The notes under the pieces are model-generated. The model worked only from the letters and a program-made list of their open reading frames with translations, ran no database searches and was not told where the DNA came from. From Paracoccus sp. M683 (lineage in GTDB: Bacteria > Pseudomonadota > Alphaproteobacteria > Rhodobacterales > Rhodobacteraceae), in NCBI RefSeq assembly GCF_007096355.1, contig NZ_VKDF01000002.1, positions 62,001 through 126,000 of the forward strand: a stretch of 64,000 bases of DNA. The letters are read 5' to 3'. Shown piece by piece: positions 35,614 through 44,227 of this stretch (position 1 is its first letter; every line of letters begins with the position of its first letter). The position numbers were made by a program, and so were the translations under genes.

Positions 35614-36450
35614 TCAGTCGGTCAGGTCAAAACCGACATGCATGGGCTGGCCGCCAACCTGATAATCAGCCTCGATCCGCAAGCCGGCCGTGGCGGGCGT
35701 CAGCTTGCCCAGAGAGCCAAGAGAGATCAGCGTCCCGGCCGGCATGTCATAGCCGCCCTGCTGGACCAGCCACAGCACGACATCCAGCGGATGACCCAGC
35801 AGCATCTCGCCATTGCCGATGCCGACGCTTTCACCATCGACCTTCAGATCGACGCTCAGCGCGGCAAGATCGGCAACGGGATCGGGCAGATCGGCGATCT
35901 TGATGCCCTGCCCCATGACCCCGCGCCAGGGCAGCACGCCATAGGCGGCCATGATCGGGCCCGTGGGTTTCAGGCCCTCTGCCAGCGCCAGGTCTGGCAG
36001 TTCGACAAAGGGGCGCACCTCGTCAAGCGCGGCGGCGATCTCTTCGCGGGTGGTGGCCTGGGCAATGGCCGGATCAGCGACGGTGACGATCAGATCCGCC
36101 TCATATAAGGGCGACCGGGTGCCCGCCAGCGAGACCGCCGTGCCGTCAGGCAGGATCATGTCGCGAAACAACGCGCCTGCGACCGGGCCGGAAACGCCGA
36201 AAGCCTCTTGTGCGGGTTTCGAGGTAAAGCCGACCTTGACGCCGATGGGCGCGCCCAGAGGATCCTGTAGCCTTTCGCGGAAATGGCCATAGGCGCAGGC
36301 GGCGTCCTGCATCGTGGTGACGAGCGGGTCAGGCAGACGTTCGCCCGCAAGCCAGCTGTCGGCTGCGGCAGACATGGCCTGGGGCGTGGGGCAGTCAGCC
36401 TGCGCAATGGCGGGGGCCAGCAGCAGCACGGCGGCAGTCAGGCGGATCAT
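35614..36450 (-). CDS. secreted 2-keto-4-pentenoate hydratase/FAH-superfamily-like protein
   Basis: This 278-residue protein combines a signal peptide (M-I-R-L-T-A-A-V-L-L-L-A-P-A-I-A-Q-A-D-C, cleavage near A-Q-A) with a domain resembling MhpD-type hydratases: K-V-G-F-T-S-K-P-A-Q-E-A-F-G, then Y-E-A-D-L-I-V (the usual metal pair E-x-E is E-x-D here), V-E-L-P-D and G-H-P-L-D-V-V-L-W-L. MhpD enzymes are cytosolic, so predicted export is unusual. The mature protein has two Cys (D-C-P, A-A-C-A) that could form a disulfide. No aromatic meta-cleavage genes are nearby. Activity in the periplasm is unproven. Confidence 0.72.
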   Translation of the reverse strand: MIRLTAAVLLLAPAIAQADCPTPQAMSAAADSWLAGERLPDPLVTTMQDAACAYGHFRERLQDPLGAPIGVKVGFTSKPAQEAFGVSGPVAGALFRDMILPDGTAVSLAGTRSPLYEADLIVTVADPAIAQATTREEIAAALDEVRPFVELPDLALAEGLKPTGPIMAAYGVLPWRGVMGQGIKIADLPDPVADLAALSVDLKVDGESVGIGNGEMLLGHPLDVVLWLVQQGGYDMPAGTLISLGSLGKLTPATAGLRIEADYQVGGQPMHVGFDLTD

Positions 36451-36526
36451 GGCATCATCCCTTCTGGACAGAACGGGATCAGCTTAGCGCCGCCCGCACG
36501 GATCGCGCCAGTGTTTCCGATGAGCC

Positions 36527-37255
36527 CTAGATCGAGACCTTGACAAAGCTGTCACGCAGGGCGGCCGACCAGGCCGCGCTCATCCGCGCGAAATCGGGAT
36601 CGCCATCAAGAATACGGCGCTTGGCGCTGACCGTGCAGGCGTCCTTTTCGATCACCGCCAGATCCAGCGGCATGCCCACCGACAGATTGGATCGCAGCGT
36701 CGAATCCATCGACAACAGAACAGCCTTTTGCGCATCATGCAGGCTGGTCGCCGGGGTAACCACACGGTCGAGGATCGGTTTGCCGTATTTGTGTTCGCCG
36801 ATCTGCAGGAATGGCGTATCCTCGGTCGCCTCGATGAAATTACCCTCTGGGTAAATCAGGAACATCCGCATATCGCCGCCCGCGCGCTGCCCGGCGACGA
36901 TAAAGCTGGCCGAGGCCTGGCTCTGGTTCAGCTCGCGGCACTGATCGGCGATCTCGCGTCTGGTGCGCGACAGGGCATCACCGATCAGCGTGGCGACCTG
37001 CAACATCGTCGGCGCCTTCATGATCGAGGTGGTCTCGTCCGCCATCTCGTCGTCGATCGCCTCTTGCAGCCGGGCAAGCGTCGTCTGGGTGACCGACAGG
37101 GACCCCGCGGTCATGATGGCAATCACACGCTCGCCGGGGTTCTCGAAAAAGAACATCTTGCGATAGGTGGCGATATTGTCCAGCCCGGCATTCGTGCGGG
37201 TATCCGACAACAGCACCAGCCCGATATTCAGTTTCAGCCCAACGCAATAGGTCAT
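36527..37255 (-). CDS. Anbu-type proteasome-like peptidase
   Basis: This 242-residue N-terminal-nucleophile hydrolase belongs to the Anbu (ancestral beta subunit) group related to HslV and proteasome beta subunits. M-T-Y-C-V-G-L-K-L places Thr2 as nucleophile after Met removal; L-V-L-L-S-D-T-R-T-N-A-G-L follows with the conserved Asp, and Lys lies in T-Y-R-K-M-F. Anbu forms helical assemblies; its substrate is unknown. Elsewhere it is usually encoded with an ATP-grasp protein, an alpha-E protein and a transglutaminase-like protease; none is next to it here. ATG 37255 was chosen because processing requires Thr at position 2. Confidence 0.88.
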   Translation of the reverse strand: MTYCVGLKLNIGLVLLSDTRTNAGLDNIATYRKMFFFENPGERVIAIMTAGSLSVTQTTLARLQEAIDDEMADETTSIMKAPTMLQVATLIGDALSRTRREIADQCRELNQSQASASFIVAGQRAGGDMRMFLIYPEGNFIEATEDTPFLQIGEHKYGKPILDRVVTPATSLHDAQKAVLLSMDSTLRSNLSVGMPLDLAVIEKDACTVSAKRRILDGDPDFARMSAAWSAALRDSFVKVSI

Positions 37256-37346
37256 TCTTGTGCAGCCTGCATATTCATCAGGCAGCATCTTATGTTTGTC
37301 GCTGCGGCACCGCAATTGCCAGTTTCGGCGATCCATCAGCCGTGCC

Positions 37347-37406
37347 CAAATATCCTCGGGGGTGAATTGGCCGTCAGGCCAAGAGGGGGCAGACAGCCCC
37401 CTTTTT
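37347..37406 (+). repeat. AAATATCCTCGGGGGTGAA two-hairpin repeat, copy 2
   Basis: CCAAATATCCTCGGGGGTGAA is followed by hairpin TTGGCC-GTCA-GGCCAA (37367-37382), GAG and hairpin GGGGGC-AGACA-GCCCCC (37385-37401) ending in TTTTT. It lies between the ureohydrolase stop (37415) and the Anbu start, in the opposite orientation to both genes. The leader and second hairpin match copy 1 almost exactly; the first stem covaries. Confidence 0.65.
37385..37406 (+). terminator. terminator hairpin inside repeat copy 2
   Basis: GGGGGC, a 5-base loop, GCCCCC and TTTTT make a standard rho-independent terminator on the + strand. On the minus strand the same stem is followed by TCTT, so it may also stop ureohydrolase transcripts before Anbu. 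Confidence 0.55.
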
Positions 37407-37414
37407 CGCCGCCA

Positions 37415-38455
37415 TCACCCCCTGGGCCTGATCGCGGGACTGAACTGCATCAGCGACAGGATCTCGAACAGCATCTGCGCGCCGGCATGGGCGGTGTTGT
37501 TGGTGGCGTCATAGGCAGGCGCCACCTCGACCAGATCGCCGCCGACGATGTTCAGCCCCTTCAACCCGCGCAGGATCGTCATTGCCTCGCGCGTGGACAG
37601 CCCGCCGATTTCGGGCGTGCCGGTGCCCGGCGCATAGGCCGGGTCCAGACTGTCAATGTCGAAGCTGACATAGACCGGGCCGTCACCCGCCACCGCGCGG
37701 GCCTGGGCGATGATGTCAGGAATGCGGACCTCGGATATGTCGCGGCCATGCACGACGGTCATGCCCGAGGCATAGGAAAACTCCCACACATAGCCCGACG
37801 CCCCACGAATCCCGATCTGGATCGTGCGTTCCGGGTCCAGCACGCCATCCAGCACGGCGTTGCGGAAGGGGCCGCCATGATGGAACTTTTCGCCCTCATA
37901 GCTGCCTCCGGTGTCGCAATGGGCGTCGATATGGATCATGCCAACAGGCCGGTCGCGACCCACGGCGCGCAGCACCGCATGGCTGACAGAGTGATCGCCG
38001 CCCACACCCAGGGGCAGCGCCCCGGCAGACAGGATGCGGTCGACAAAAGCGGTGATGTCATCCAGGCTTTGATGCAGGTCGAAGCGCGACCGGAACGGCA
38101 CGTCGCCGATATCGGCCACGGCCATCTCATGCACCGGCGCATTGCCAAGCGCATCGTTCCACGGTCCCACACGCTCGATCGCGCGCAGGGCGCGCGGGCC
38201 AAAGCGCGCGCCGTTGCGGTTGGTCACAGCCAGATCCATCGGCATGCCATATAGCGCCACATCCAGCCCGGCGGGATCGCCGGCACGAACCGGCGCATCC
38301 AGCAGCGTGGGCATCCCCGCATAGGGCGCGGTCCGGCGGTCGCCGTCGCGAAAGATCAGCCGGGCGATCCGGGCAAATTCCGGATCTCCACTGTCGCCAC
38401 CCGTGCCATCGGCAAATCGCGCCCTCAGCGCCTGAAGCTTGTCATCGGACCACAT
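37415..38455 (-). CDS. agmatinase-family ureohydrolase
   Basis: This 346-residue Mn-dependent ureohydrolase splits urea from a guanidino compound. Metal-binding motifs are intact: G-G-D-H-S, H-I-D-A-H-C-D-T and S-F-D-I-D-S-L-D-P-A-Y-A-P-G-T-G-T-P-E. The H-C-D-T form occurs in agmatinases and in 4-guanidinobutyrase/3-guanidinopropionase relatives, so the substrate cannot be fixed; agmatine (putrescine synthesis) is the default. The ATG at 38455 (MWSDDKLQALR) is only 43 bases from the divergent nucleotidase start; a longer reading would cross into that gene. Confidence 0.88.
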   Translation of the reverse strand: MWSDDKLQALRARFADGTGGDSGDPEFARIARLIFRDGDRRTAPYAGMPTLLDAPVRAGDPAGLDVALYGMPMDLAVTNRNGARFGPRALRAIERVGPWNDALGNAPVHEMAVADIGDVPFRSRFDLHQSLDDITAFVDRILSAGALPLGVGGDHSVSHAVLRAVGRDRPVGMIHIDAHCDTGGSYEGEKFHHGGPFRNAVLDGVLDPERTIQIGIRGASGYVWEFSYASGMTVVHGRDISEVRIPDIIAQARAVAGDGPVYVSFDIDSLDPAYAPGTGTPEIGGLSTREAMTILRGLKGLNIVGGDLVEVAPAYDATNNTAHAGAQMLFEILSLMQFSPAIRPRG

Positions 38456-38498
38456 GGTGCTAGCCTTTCCCAGAACCGTTTCCACAAGGATCAGACCG

Positions 38499-40472
38499 AT
38501 GCGCCAGATTTTCCCCATAACCCGCCGAGGCTTCCTGTCGACCGGCATAGCCGGTGTCGGGCTGGTGGTGATGCACCCGTTCTCGGCCCGTGCGCAGGCC
38601 GGGCAGGCGCATCTGAGGATCCTGGAGACGACCGATCTGCATGTGAACATCTGGCCATATGATTACTATGCCGACAAGCCCGTCGATACGGTTGGGCTGG
38701 CGCGAACGGCGGCCTTGGTCGACGCGGTGCGCAGCGAGGCGACAAACAGCATGCTGCTGGACAATGGCGACTTTCTTCAGGGTAATCCGATGGGCGATTA
38801 CATCGCCTATGAACGCGGCTTGGATCAGGGGCAGATGCACCCGATCGTGACGGCGATGAATGCAGCCGGGGTCGAAGGCAGCACATTGGGAAACCACGAA
38901 TTCAACTATGGCCTGACCTTCCTGAAGGACGCGATTGCAGACGCTGCCTTCCCTGTCGTGTGCTGCAATGTGGTAACGCAGGCCGGCGAGACGCCCGAAC
39001 AGGATGCCACGCTGGTCCCGCCCTATGTGGTGCTGGAACGCGAAATTATCGACGGCACGGGCGCGACGCATCCGATCCGTATCGGGTTGATTGGCTTTGT
39101 GCCGCCGCAGATCATGCAATGGGACCGCAAGCATCTGGAAGGCAACGTAACCACACGCGGCATCGTCGAGGCGGCGCAGGCATGGGTGCCGAAACTGCGC
39201 GCCGAGGGTGTCGATCTGGTCATCGCCCTGTCCCATTCCGGCATCGACCCGCTGCCGCTGGACGCCGATGCCGAAAACGCCTCGCTGGCGCTGGCCGGGG
39301 TCGAGGGGATCGACGTGGTGCTGACCGGGCATCAGCATCGGGTCTTCCCCGGCCCCGATTACGAGGGGATCGAGGGCGTCGACGCGACCGCCGGCACCCT
39401 GGCCGGCAAGCCCGCCGTCATGGCCGGGTTCTGGGGCAGCCATATGGGGCTGATCGACCTGATGCTGGAACGGCAGGGGGATGGCTGGGTCATCACCGGC
39501 CATACGGTCGAGGCACGCCCGATCTATGAACGCGATGCCGACCGCAATATCGTGCCGTTGGTCGAAAGCGTTGCTGCGGTTCAGAGCAGCGTCTCCGAAG
39601 AACATCAGCAGACGCTGGACTATGTCCGCCAGCCGGTCGGCAAAAGCTCGGCGCCGCTTTACAGCTATTTCGCGCTGGTGGCCGATGATCCAAGCGTTCA
39701 GATCGTCACCAATGCGCAGGCCTGGTACATCGCACAGATGATGGCCGGCACCCCGAACGAGGGCCTGCCGGTCCTGTCGGCCGGCGCGCCCTTCAAGGCC
39801 GGCGGGCGCGGCGGGCCGGATTACTATACCGACGTGCCGGCGGGCGATGTGGCGATCAGGAACGTGGCGGACCTCTATCTTTATCCCAATACCATCCGCG
39901 CCGTGAAAATCACCGGCGCGCAGGTCAAGGACTGGCTGGAACGCAGCGCCGGCATCTTCAACCAGATCACGCCGGGCGGGGCCGATCAGCTGCTGCTGAA
40001 CCCCGAATTTCCCAGCTATAATTTCGACGTGATCGACGGGGTTACCTATCTCATCGACCTGTCCCAGCCCTCGAAATTCGACAGCGAGGGTGCGCTGGCC
40101 GACGAAACCGCCAACCGCATCACCGATCTGGCCTTTGACGGCCAGCCCATCGACCCTAAGGCGGAATTCATCGTCGCCACCAACAACTATCGCGCCGGCG
40201 GCGGCGGCAGCTTTCCGGGCAATGACGGCAGCACCATCGTCTTTGAAGGGCCGGACACGAACCGCGACATCATCGTGCGCTATATCGTTGAACAGGGCAC
40301 CATCGACCCGGCCGCCGATGGCAACTGGTCCTTTGCGCCGCTGGATGGTGCGACCGTGCTGTTCGACACCGGCCCCAGGGCGGCCGACTATCTGGCCGAG
40401 GTCAAGGGCCTGACGGTTGAACCCGCCGGCGATGGCGATGACGGCTTCGCCCGTTTCCGCATCACGCTGTAG
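38499..40472 (+). CDS. 2',3'-cyclic-nucleotide 2'-phosphodiesterase/3'-nucleotidase (CpdB-like), Tat-exported
   Basis: This 657-residue periplasmic calcineurin-like phosphoesterase of the 5'-nucleotidase family lets cells use extracellular nucleotides. The N-terminus has a twin-arginine signal, I-T-R-R-G-F-L-S, with a hydrophobic stretch and cleavage near A-R-A-Q. Metal-binding blocks follow: T-T-D-L-H-V-N, D-N-G-D-F-L-Q-G-N, G-N-H-E-F-N-Y-G and G-H-Q-H-R-V-F-P; the C-terminal substrate domain (from ~370) includes A-G-G-G-G-S-F-P-G. D-L-H-V-N-I-x-P-Y-D-Y-Y matches the CpdB branch rather than UshA. AAGGA precedes ATG 38499. Tat export fits folding with metal in the cytoplasm. Confidence 0.9.
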   Translation: MRQIFPITRRGFLSTGIAGVGLVVMHPFSARAQAGQAHLRILETTDLHVNIWPYDYYADKPVDTVGLARTAALVDAVRSEATNSMLLDNGDFLQGNPMGDYIAYERGLDQGQMHPIVTAMNAAGVEGSTLGNHEFNYGLTFLKDAIADAAFPVVCCNVVTQAGETPEQDATLVPPYVVLEREIIDGTGATHPIRIGLIGFVPPQIMQWDRKHLEGNVTTRGIVEAAQAWVPKLRAEGVDLVIALSHSGIDPLPLDADAENASLALAGVEGIDVVLTGHQHRVFPGPDYEGIEGVDATAGTLAGKPAVMAGFWGSHMGLIDLMLERQGDGWVITGHTVEARPIYERDADRNIVPLVESVAAVQSSVSEEHQQTLDYVRQPVGKSSAPLYSYFALVADDPSVQIVTNAQAWYIAQMMAGTPNEGLPVLSAGAPFKAGGRGGPDYYTDVPAGDVAIRNVADLYLYPNTIRAVKITGAQVKDWLERSAGIFNQITPGGADQLLLNPEFPSYNFDVIDGVTYLIDLSQPSKFDSEGALADETANRITDLAFDGQPIDPKAEFIVATNNYRAGGGGSFPGNDGSTIVFEGPDTNRDIIVRYIVEQGTIDPAADGNWSFAPLDGATVLFDTGPRAADYLAEVKGLTVEPAGDGDDGFARFRITL

Positions 40473-40503
40473 CGCCCATTCTCAAACGGTCGCGGGACGC
40501 AAT

Positions 40504-40528
40504 GAAAGCCGGGCTTTGCCCGGCTTTC
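40504..40528. terminator. bidirectional rho-independent terminator
   Basis: GAAAGCCGGGC (40504-40514), a 3-base loop and GCCCGGCTTTC (40518-40528) form a perfect 11-base stem between the convergent nucleotidase and GNAT genes. T-rich bases lie on both sides within the stem. Confidence 0.65.
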
Positions 40529-40560
40529 CCTTTGGCCTCACCGGCATCGGCCCGGCCACC

Positions 40561-41052
40561 CTATAGCGGCTTGACCATGCGAAAGACATGATCGCCCTGC
40601 TCCGTCCGGCGCCAGTCGCCCGTCGCGGCAAACCCTTCGCGTTCCCAAAAGGCCCGCCCGCGCGGATTGCGATCCAGCACGCCCAGATACAGGCTCGGGC
40701 AATCGGCCTGCCGGGCCAGCGCCTCAACATGGGCCAGAAAACGCCGTCCATTGCCGGCGCCCTGCGCCCATGGTCCAAGAATCATCAGCCCCAGATAGGC
40801 ATCTTCGGGGCGCGGAAAGGCAAAGGACAGCTCTGCCAGCCCCGACAATCTGTCGCCCAGAAACAGCCCAAGCCGATGCGAGGCCTCGGGGTCGCTGCCC
40901 GGCGGGCAATCGTCAAAGAACTCTTGCGCCTTTGCCGGGCCGGGGGCCGCGCCCTCGGCCAGCAGCCAGAAATCCGGTGCATCGGCATAGAAGGCGGTAA
41001 CCAGCGGCAGGTCGGCCACGGGGTCCAGCGGGCGGATATGAAGGTCGGTCAT
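40561..41052 (-). CDS. GNAT-family acetyltransferase
   Basis: This 163-residue acetyltransferase-like protein has Y-L-G-L-M-I-L-G-P-W-A-Q-G-A-G-N-G-R-R-F (residues ~85-104; acetyl-CoA loop of Q-x2-G-x-G/A type) followed by L-Y-L-G-V-L-D-R-N-P-R-G-R-A-F-W-E-R-E-G-F, the usual beta5/alpha4 segment. The substrate is unknown. Its ATG overlaps the stop of the upstream SulP transporter gene (ATGA), so it is probably co-translated with it. Confidence 0.82.
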   Translation of the reverse strand: MTDLHIRPLDPVADLPLVTAFYADAPDFWLLAEGAAPGPAKAQEFFDDCPPGSDPEASHRLGLFLGDRLSGLAELSFAFPRPEDAYLGLMILGPWAQGAGNGRRFLAHVEALARQADCPSLYLGVLDRNPRGRAFWEREGFAATGDWRRTEQGDHVFRMVKPL

Positions 41053-42311
41053 CGCTCGGGCGGGGTCCAGTCAGCGGGGGGCACGTTGCGACGATAAAGC
41101 CGCAACGCCAGCCCGATGCCAACCCCCACCCCGATGGCCAGCGCCAGATCGGTCAGCACCGTCAACACCAGTGTCAGCAGCATCAGCGCCCGGTCGGATC
41201 GCCTTGCGCGCATGTATTCGGGCCAGCGATGCGGCTCGCTCATGTTCCAGGCGGTCAGGATCAGCAGCCCGGCCAGCGCCGGCATCGCCAGATAGCCGGC
41301 CAGCGGCGCGGCCATCAGCATCACGATCAGGATGACCAGCGCATGAACGATGCCGGCAACCGGCGTGCGCCCGCCTGCACCCACATTGGTCGCGGTGCGC
41401 GCGATGGCGCCCGTGGCCGGCAGCCCGCCGAACAGCGCCGATCCCAGATTGGCCGCACCCTGCGCCACCAGCTCGGCATTCGGGCGATGGCGCCCGCCGA
41501 TCATCCGGTCGGCAACAATGGCCGACAGCAACGATTCCACCCCGGCCAGAAAGGCGATGACCAATGCCGAGGGCAGCAGCGTCACCATCCGCTGATAGCC
41601 CAGATCAGGCAGGGCCGGCGCAGGCAGCTGATCCGGCAGCGCCCCAAAGCGCGAGGCGATGCTGTCCACCGGCAACCCCGCCACCGCCACCAGCGCCGAT
41701 GCCACAGCCACCGCCACGATCAGCCCCGGCATCCGCGGGAAGGCGCGGCGCAAAGCTATAATCCCCGCCATGGTGCCAAGCCCGATGGCAAGGCTGGCCG
41801 GGTTCAGACTGCCCCGCGCCGCCCAAAGCGCGGGCAGTTTCTCGACGAAATCCGCTGGCACCTGATCCATCGCCAGACCCAGCAGATCCTTGACCTGGCT
41901 GGTGGCGATGATGATGGCAATGCCGATGGTGAACCCGTTGATCACCGCCTCGGGGACCAGCGCGATCAGCCGCCCGGCCCGCAACCATCCTGCGAGCAGC
42001 AGGATGATCCCGCCCATGAAGGTCGCCAGCACCAGCCCGTCATAGCCATGTTCCGCGATCACGCCATAGACGACGACGATAAAGGCCCCGGTCGGCCCGC
42101 CGATCTGCACCCGGCTGCCGCCAAGTGCCGAGATCAGGAACCCCGCAACGATGGCCGTGACCAATCCCGTGCCCGGATCGGCACCCGAGGCAATGGCGAT
42201 GGCCAGGCTCAGCGGGATCGCGACCATGGCAACCGTCACGCCGGCGGCCAGATCGGCGATGAAGGCTGCGCGGGTATAACCGGGCAAGGTGGTCAATATC
42301 TTGGGCTTCAT
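41049..42311 (-). CDS. SulP-family anion transporter lacking a STAS domain
   Basis: This 420-residue inner-membrane protein has the SulP/SLC26 core: D-L-A-A-G-V-T-V-A-M-V-A-I-P near the N-terminus and I-G-G-P-T-G-A-F-I-V-V in helix 3, and E-S-L-L-S-A-I-V-A-D in the middle. It ends at a short basic tail just after the last helix, so the C-terminal STAS domain of typical SulP proteins is missing. Substrates in the family include sulfate, bicarbonate and dicarboxylates; none can be assigned here. Translationally coupled to a GNAT gene. Confidence 0.87.
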   Translation of the reverse strand: MKPKILTTLPGYTRAAFIADLAAGVTVAMVAIPLSLAIAIASGADPGTGLVTAIVAGFLISALGGSRVQIGGPTGAFIVVVYGVIAEHGYDGLVLATFMGGIILLLAGWLRAGRLIALVPEAVINGFTIGIAIIIATSQVKDLLGLAMDQVPADFVEKLPALWAARGSLNPASLAIGLGTMAGIIALRRAFPRMPGLIVAVAVASALVAVAGLPVDSIASRFGALPDQLPAPALPDLGYQRMVTLLPSALVIAFLAGVESLLSAIVADRMIGGRHRPNAELVAQGAANLGSALFGGLPATGAIARTATNVGAGGRTPVAGIVHALVILIVMLMAAPLAGYLAMPALAGLLILTAWNMSEPHRWPEYMRARRSDRALMLLTLVLTVLTDLALAIGVGVGIGLALRLYRRNVPPADWTPPER

Positions 42312-42386
42312 GGCGCATCATTGGCGCCCCAACCCACCATTTTTCAAGACAAATCTCAGCAGGTCAGCCGTTCGGCCCACCCGCCC

Positions 42387-43142
42387 TCAGCCCCGCGCCT
42401 GCCCGTCGACGATCATGATCGGATGGCCCCTGGAACAGGCCTCGAACCGGGCCTCGACGCCGTAAAGCCGCCGCACCAGATCGGAATTGACCACCTCGGT
42501 GGTCTCGCCCACCGCCTCCATCCGGCCACCGGCAATCGCGAGGGTCATCTGACAATAGCGCAGGACCTGGTTCAGATCATGCAGCGCAAGGATGACGACG
42601 GCACCCGTCGATCGCGCATAGTCGCGCAACAGCTCCAGCACCTCGAACTGGCGATACAGGTCCAGGGCCGAGGTCGGCTCGTCCATCAGCACCACACGGG
42701 GCTGGCAGACAAGCGTTTGCGCGATCGAGACCAGCTGGCGCTGACCGCCCGAAAGCTCGGTCAGTTGGCGAAAGGCCAGATCCTCGATCTTCAGCGATTT
42801 CAGCGCATCATCGACCGCCGCCAGTTCGGCCGGATCAAGCCGCCAACTGCGCTTGTCCTGTTTCAGCGCCAGAACCACCGCCTCATAGACAGTCAGCGCC
42901 GCCGAGGTGTTGGTTTCTTGCGGCATGTAGCGCAGATCATGCGGTGCGGCGCCATGGATCACGGTCGTTCCAGCCCCATCCAACTGCCCGGCAATCCGCC
43001 GGAACAGCGTTGATTTGCCGGCAGCGTTCGCCCCGATCAGCGCGGTCAGACGCCCGCCGTGCAGCGCGGGTGTGGTGACATCGCTGAAAATCGCCTTGCG
43101 GCCATAGCGCGCCGCCAGGCCCGACAGCGTGACGCTTACCAT
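42387..43142 (-). CDS. ABC transporter ATP-binding protein, iron-complex type (FepC/FecE-like)
   Basis: This 251-residue ATPase energises uptake of a ferric-siderophore, haem or cobalamin-type ligand. Walker A is G-A-N-A-A-G-K-S-T (Ala at the third position where Gly is common), the signature is L-S-G-G-Q-R-Q, Walker B is V-V-L-M-D-E-P-T-S-A-L-D and the switch His is in A-L-H-D-L-N. The ATG at 43142 overlaps the permease stop (43136-43138). It is the last gene of a binding protein-permease-ATPase operon. Confidence 0.92.
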   Translation of the reverse strand: MVSVTLSGLAARYGRKAIFSDVTTPALHGGRLTALIGANAAGKSTLFRRIAGQLDGAGTTVIHGAAPHDLRYMPQETNTSAALTVYEAVVLALKQDKRSWRLDPAELAAVDDALKSLKIEDLAFRQLTELSGGQRQLVSIAQTLVCQPRVVLMDEPTSALDLYRQFEVLELLRDYARSTGAVVILALHDLNQVLRYCQMTLAIAGGRMEAVGETTEVVNSDLVRRLYGVEARFEACSRGHPIMIVDGQARG

Positions 43143-44209
43143 TGGCGTCTCCCATGGGTGAAGATCAGCGCGGCAAAGAACGGCACCCCGACCAGCGCGG
43201 TGATCACCCCGATGGGCATGACCGCGCCGGGCAGCAACACCTTGGACAGAACCGAGGTGGCCGACAGGATCAGCGCCCCGGCCAGGATAGAGCCGGGCAG
43301 GAAGAACCGCTGATCCTCGCCCAGCAAAAGCCGGGCGACATGCGGGCCGACAATGCCGATAAAGCCGATCGTGCCGACGAAGGACACCGGCACCGCCGCC
43401 AGCAGGCTGACAAGCAGCAGCGTTTCCAGCCGCAGCCGCCGCACCGGCACGCCCATGGCGGCGGCCCGCGTCTCGCCAAGGCGGATCGCGGTCAGCGCCC
43501 AGGCCCGGCGGGCGAAATGCGGTGTGCACAGGACCAGGATCAGCGCCGTCACCGCCACCTTGGTCCAGGTCGCCTTGGTCAGGCTGCCCATGGTCCAGAA
43601 CACCACGGCCGCCAGCGCCTGTTCCGAGGCGACATATTCCAGCAGCGCCAGCGCCGCGTTGAAGGTGAATACCAGCGCGATCCCCAGCAGGATGATGGTT
43701 TCCGTCGTCACCCCGCGCATCGAGGACAGCCCATAGATCAGAAACGAGGCCGCCATGGCCATCGCAAAGGCATTCAGCGGCACCATCAGGCCAATCGCGC
43801 CGGGTATGATCGTCACGCCCAGAACCATGGCCATGGCCGCGCCGAAACTGGCGGCGGCGGACAGGCCCAGGGTGAAGGGGCTTGCCAGGGGATTGGCCAG
43901 GATGGTCTGCATCTGCGCCCCGGCCAGCGACAGGCAGCCGCCGACCGTCACCGCCATCAGCGCCATGGGCATGCGGATGTCCCAGATCACCACGCGCATC
44001 TGAAGATCGGCCGAGCCGGGAAACAGGATCGTCCGAAATACATCTGGCAGCGGGTAGCGCGCCGGACCAAGCGAGATGTCCACGCCGACGCTGAGGACAA
44101 GCAGCGCCCCCAGAACGAACAGCAGCGCCAGCCGTCTGGTGACGAGCCGCGCGTAGCGATGGGTAGTGGCTGCTTCGGCGGCGGGTGCCGCGTCAGTGAC
44201 TGTGCTCAT
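43136..44209 (-). CDS. FecCD-family ABC transporter permease
   Basis: This 357-residue inner-membrane permease has about ten helices. R-M-P-M-A-L-M-A-V-T-V-G, L-A-G-A-Q-M-Q-T-I-L-A-N-P-L-A-S-P-F-T-L-G and G-F-I-G-I-V-G-P-H-V-A-R are signature segments of the BtuC/FhuB/FecCD family. Only one permease gene is present, so the transporter is probably a homodimer. It lies between the binding protein gene (51-base gap with a hairpin) and the ATPase gene (overlap). Confidence 0.92.
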   Translation of the reverse strand: MSTVTDAAPAAEAATTHRYARLVTRRLALLFVLGALLVLSVGVDISLGPARYPLPDVFRTILFPGSADLQMRVVIWDIRMPMALMAVTVGGCLSLAGAQMQTILANPLASPFTLGLSAAASFGAAMAMVLGVTIIPGAIGLMVPLNAFAMAMAASFLIYGLSSMRGVTTETIILLGIALVFTFNAALALLEYVASEQALAAVVFWTMGSLTKATWTKVAVTALILVLCTPHFARRAWALTAIRLGETRAAAMGVPVRRLRLETLLLVSLLAAVPVSFVGTIGFIGIVGPHVARLLLGEDQRFFLPGSILAGALILSATSVLSKVLLPGAVMPIGVITALVGVPFFAALIFTHGRRQW

Positions 44210-44227
44210 CAGAAGTTTCCTTCCGGG

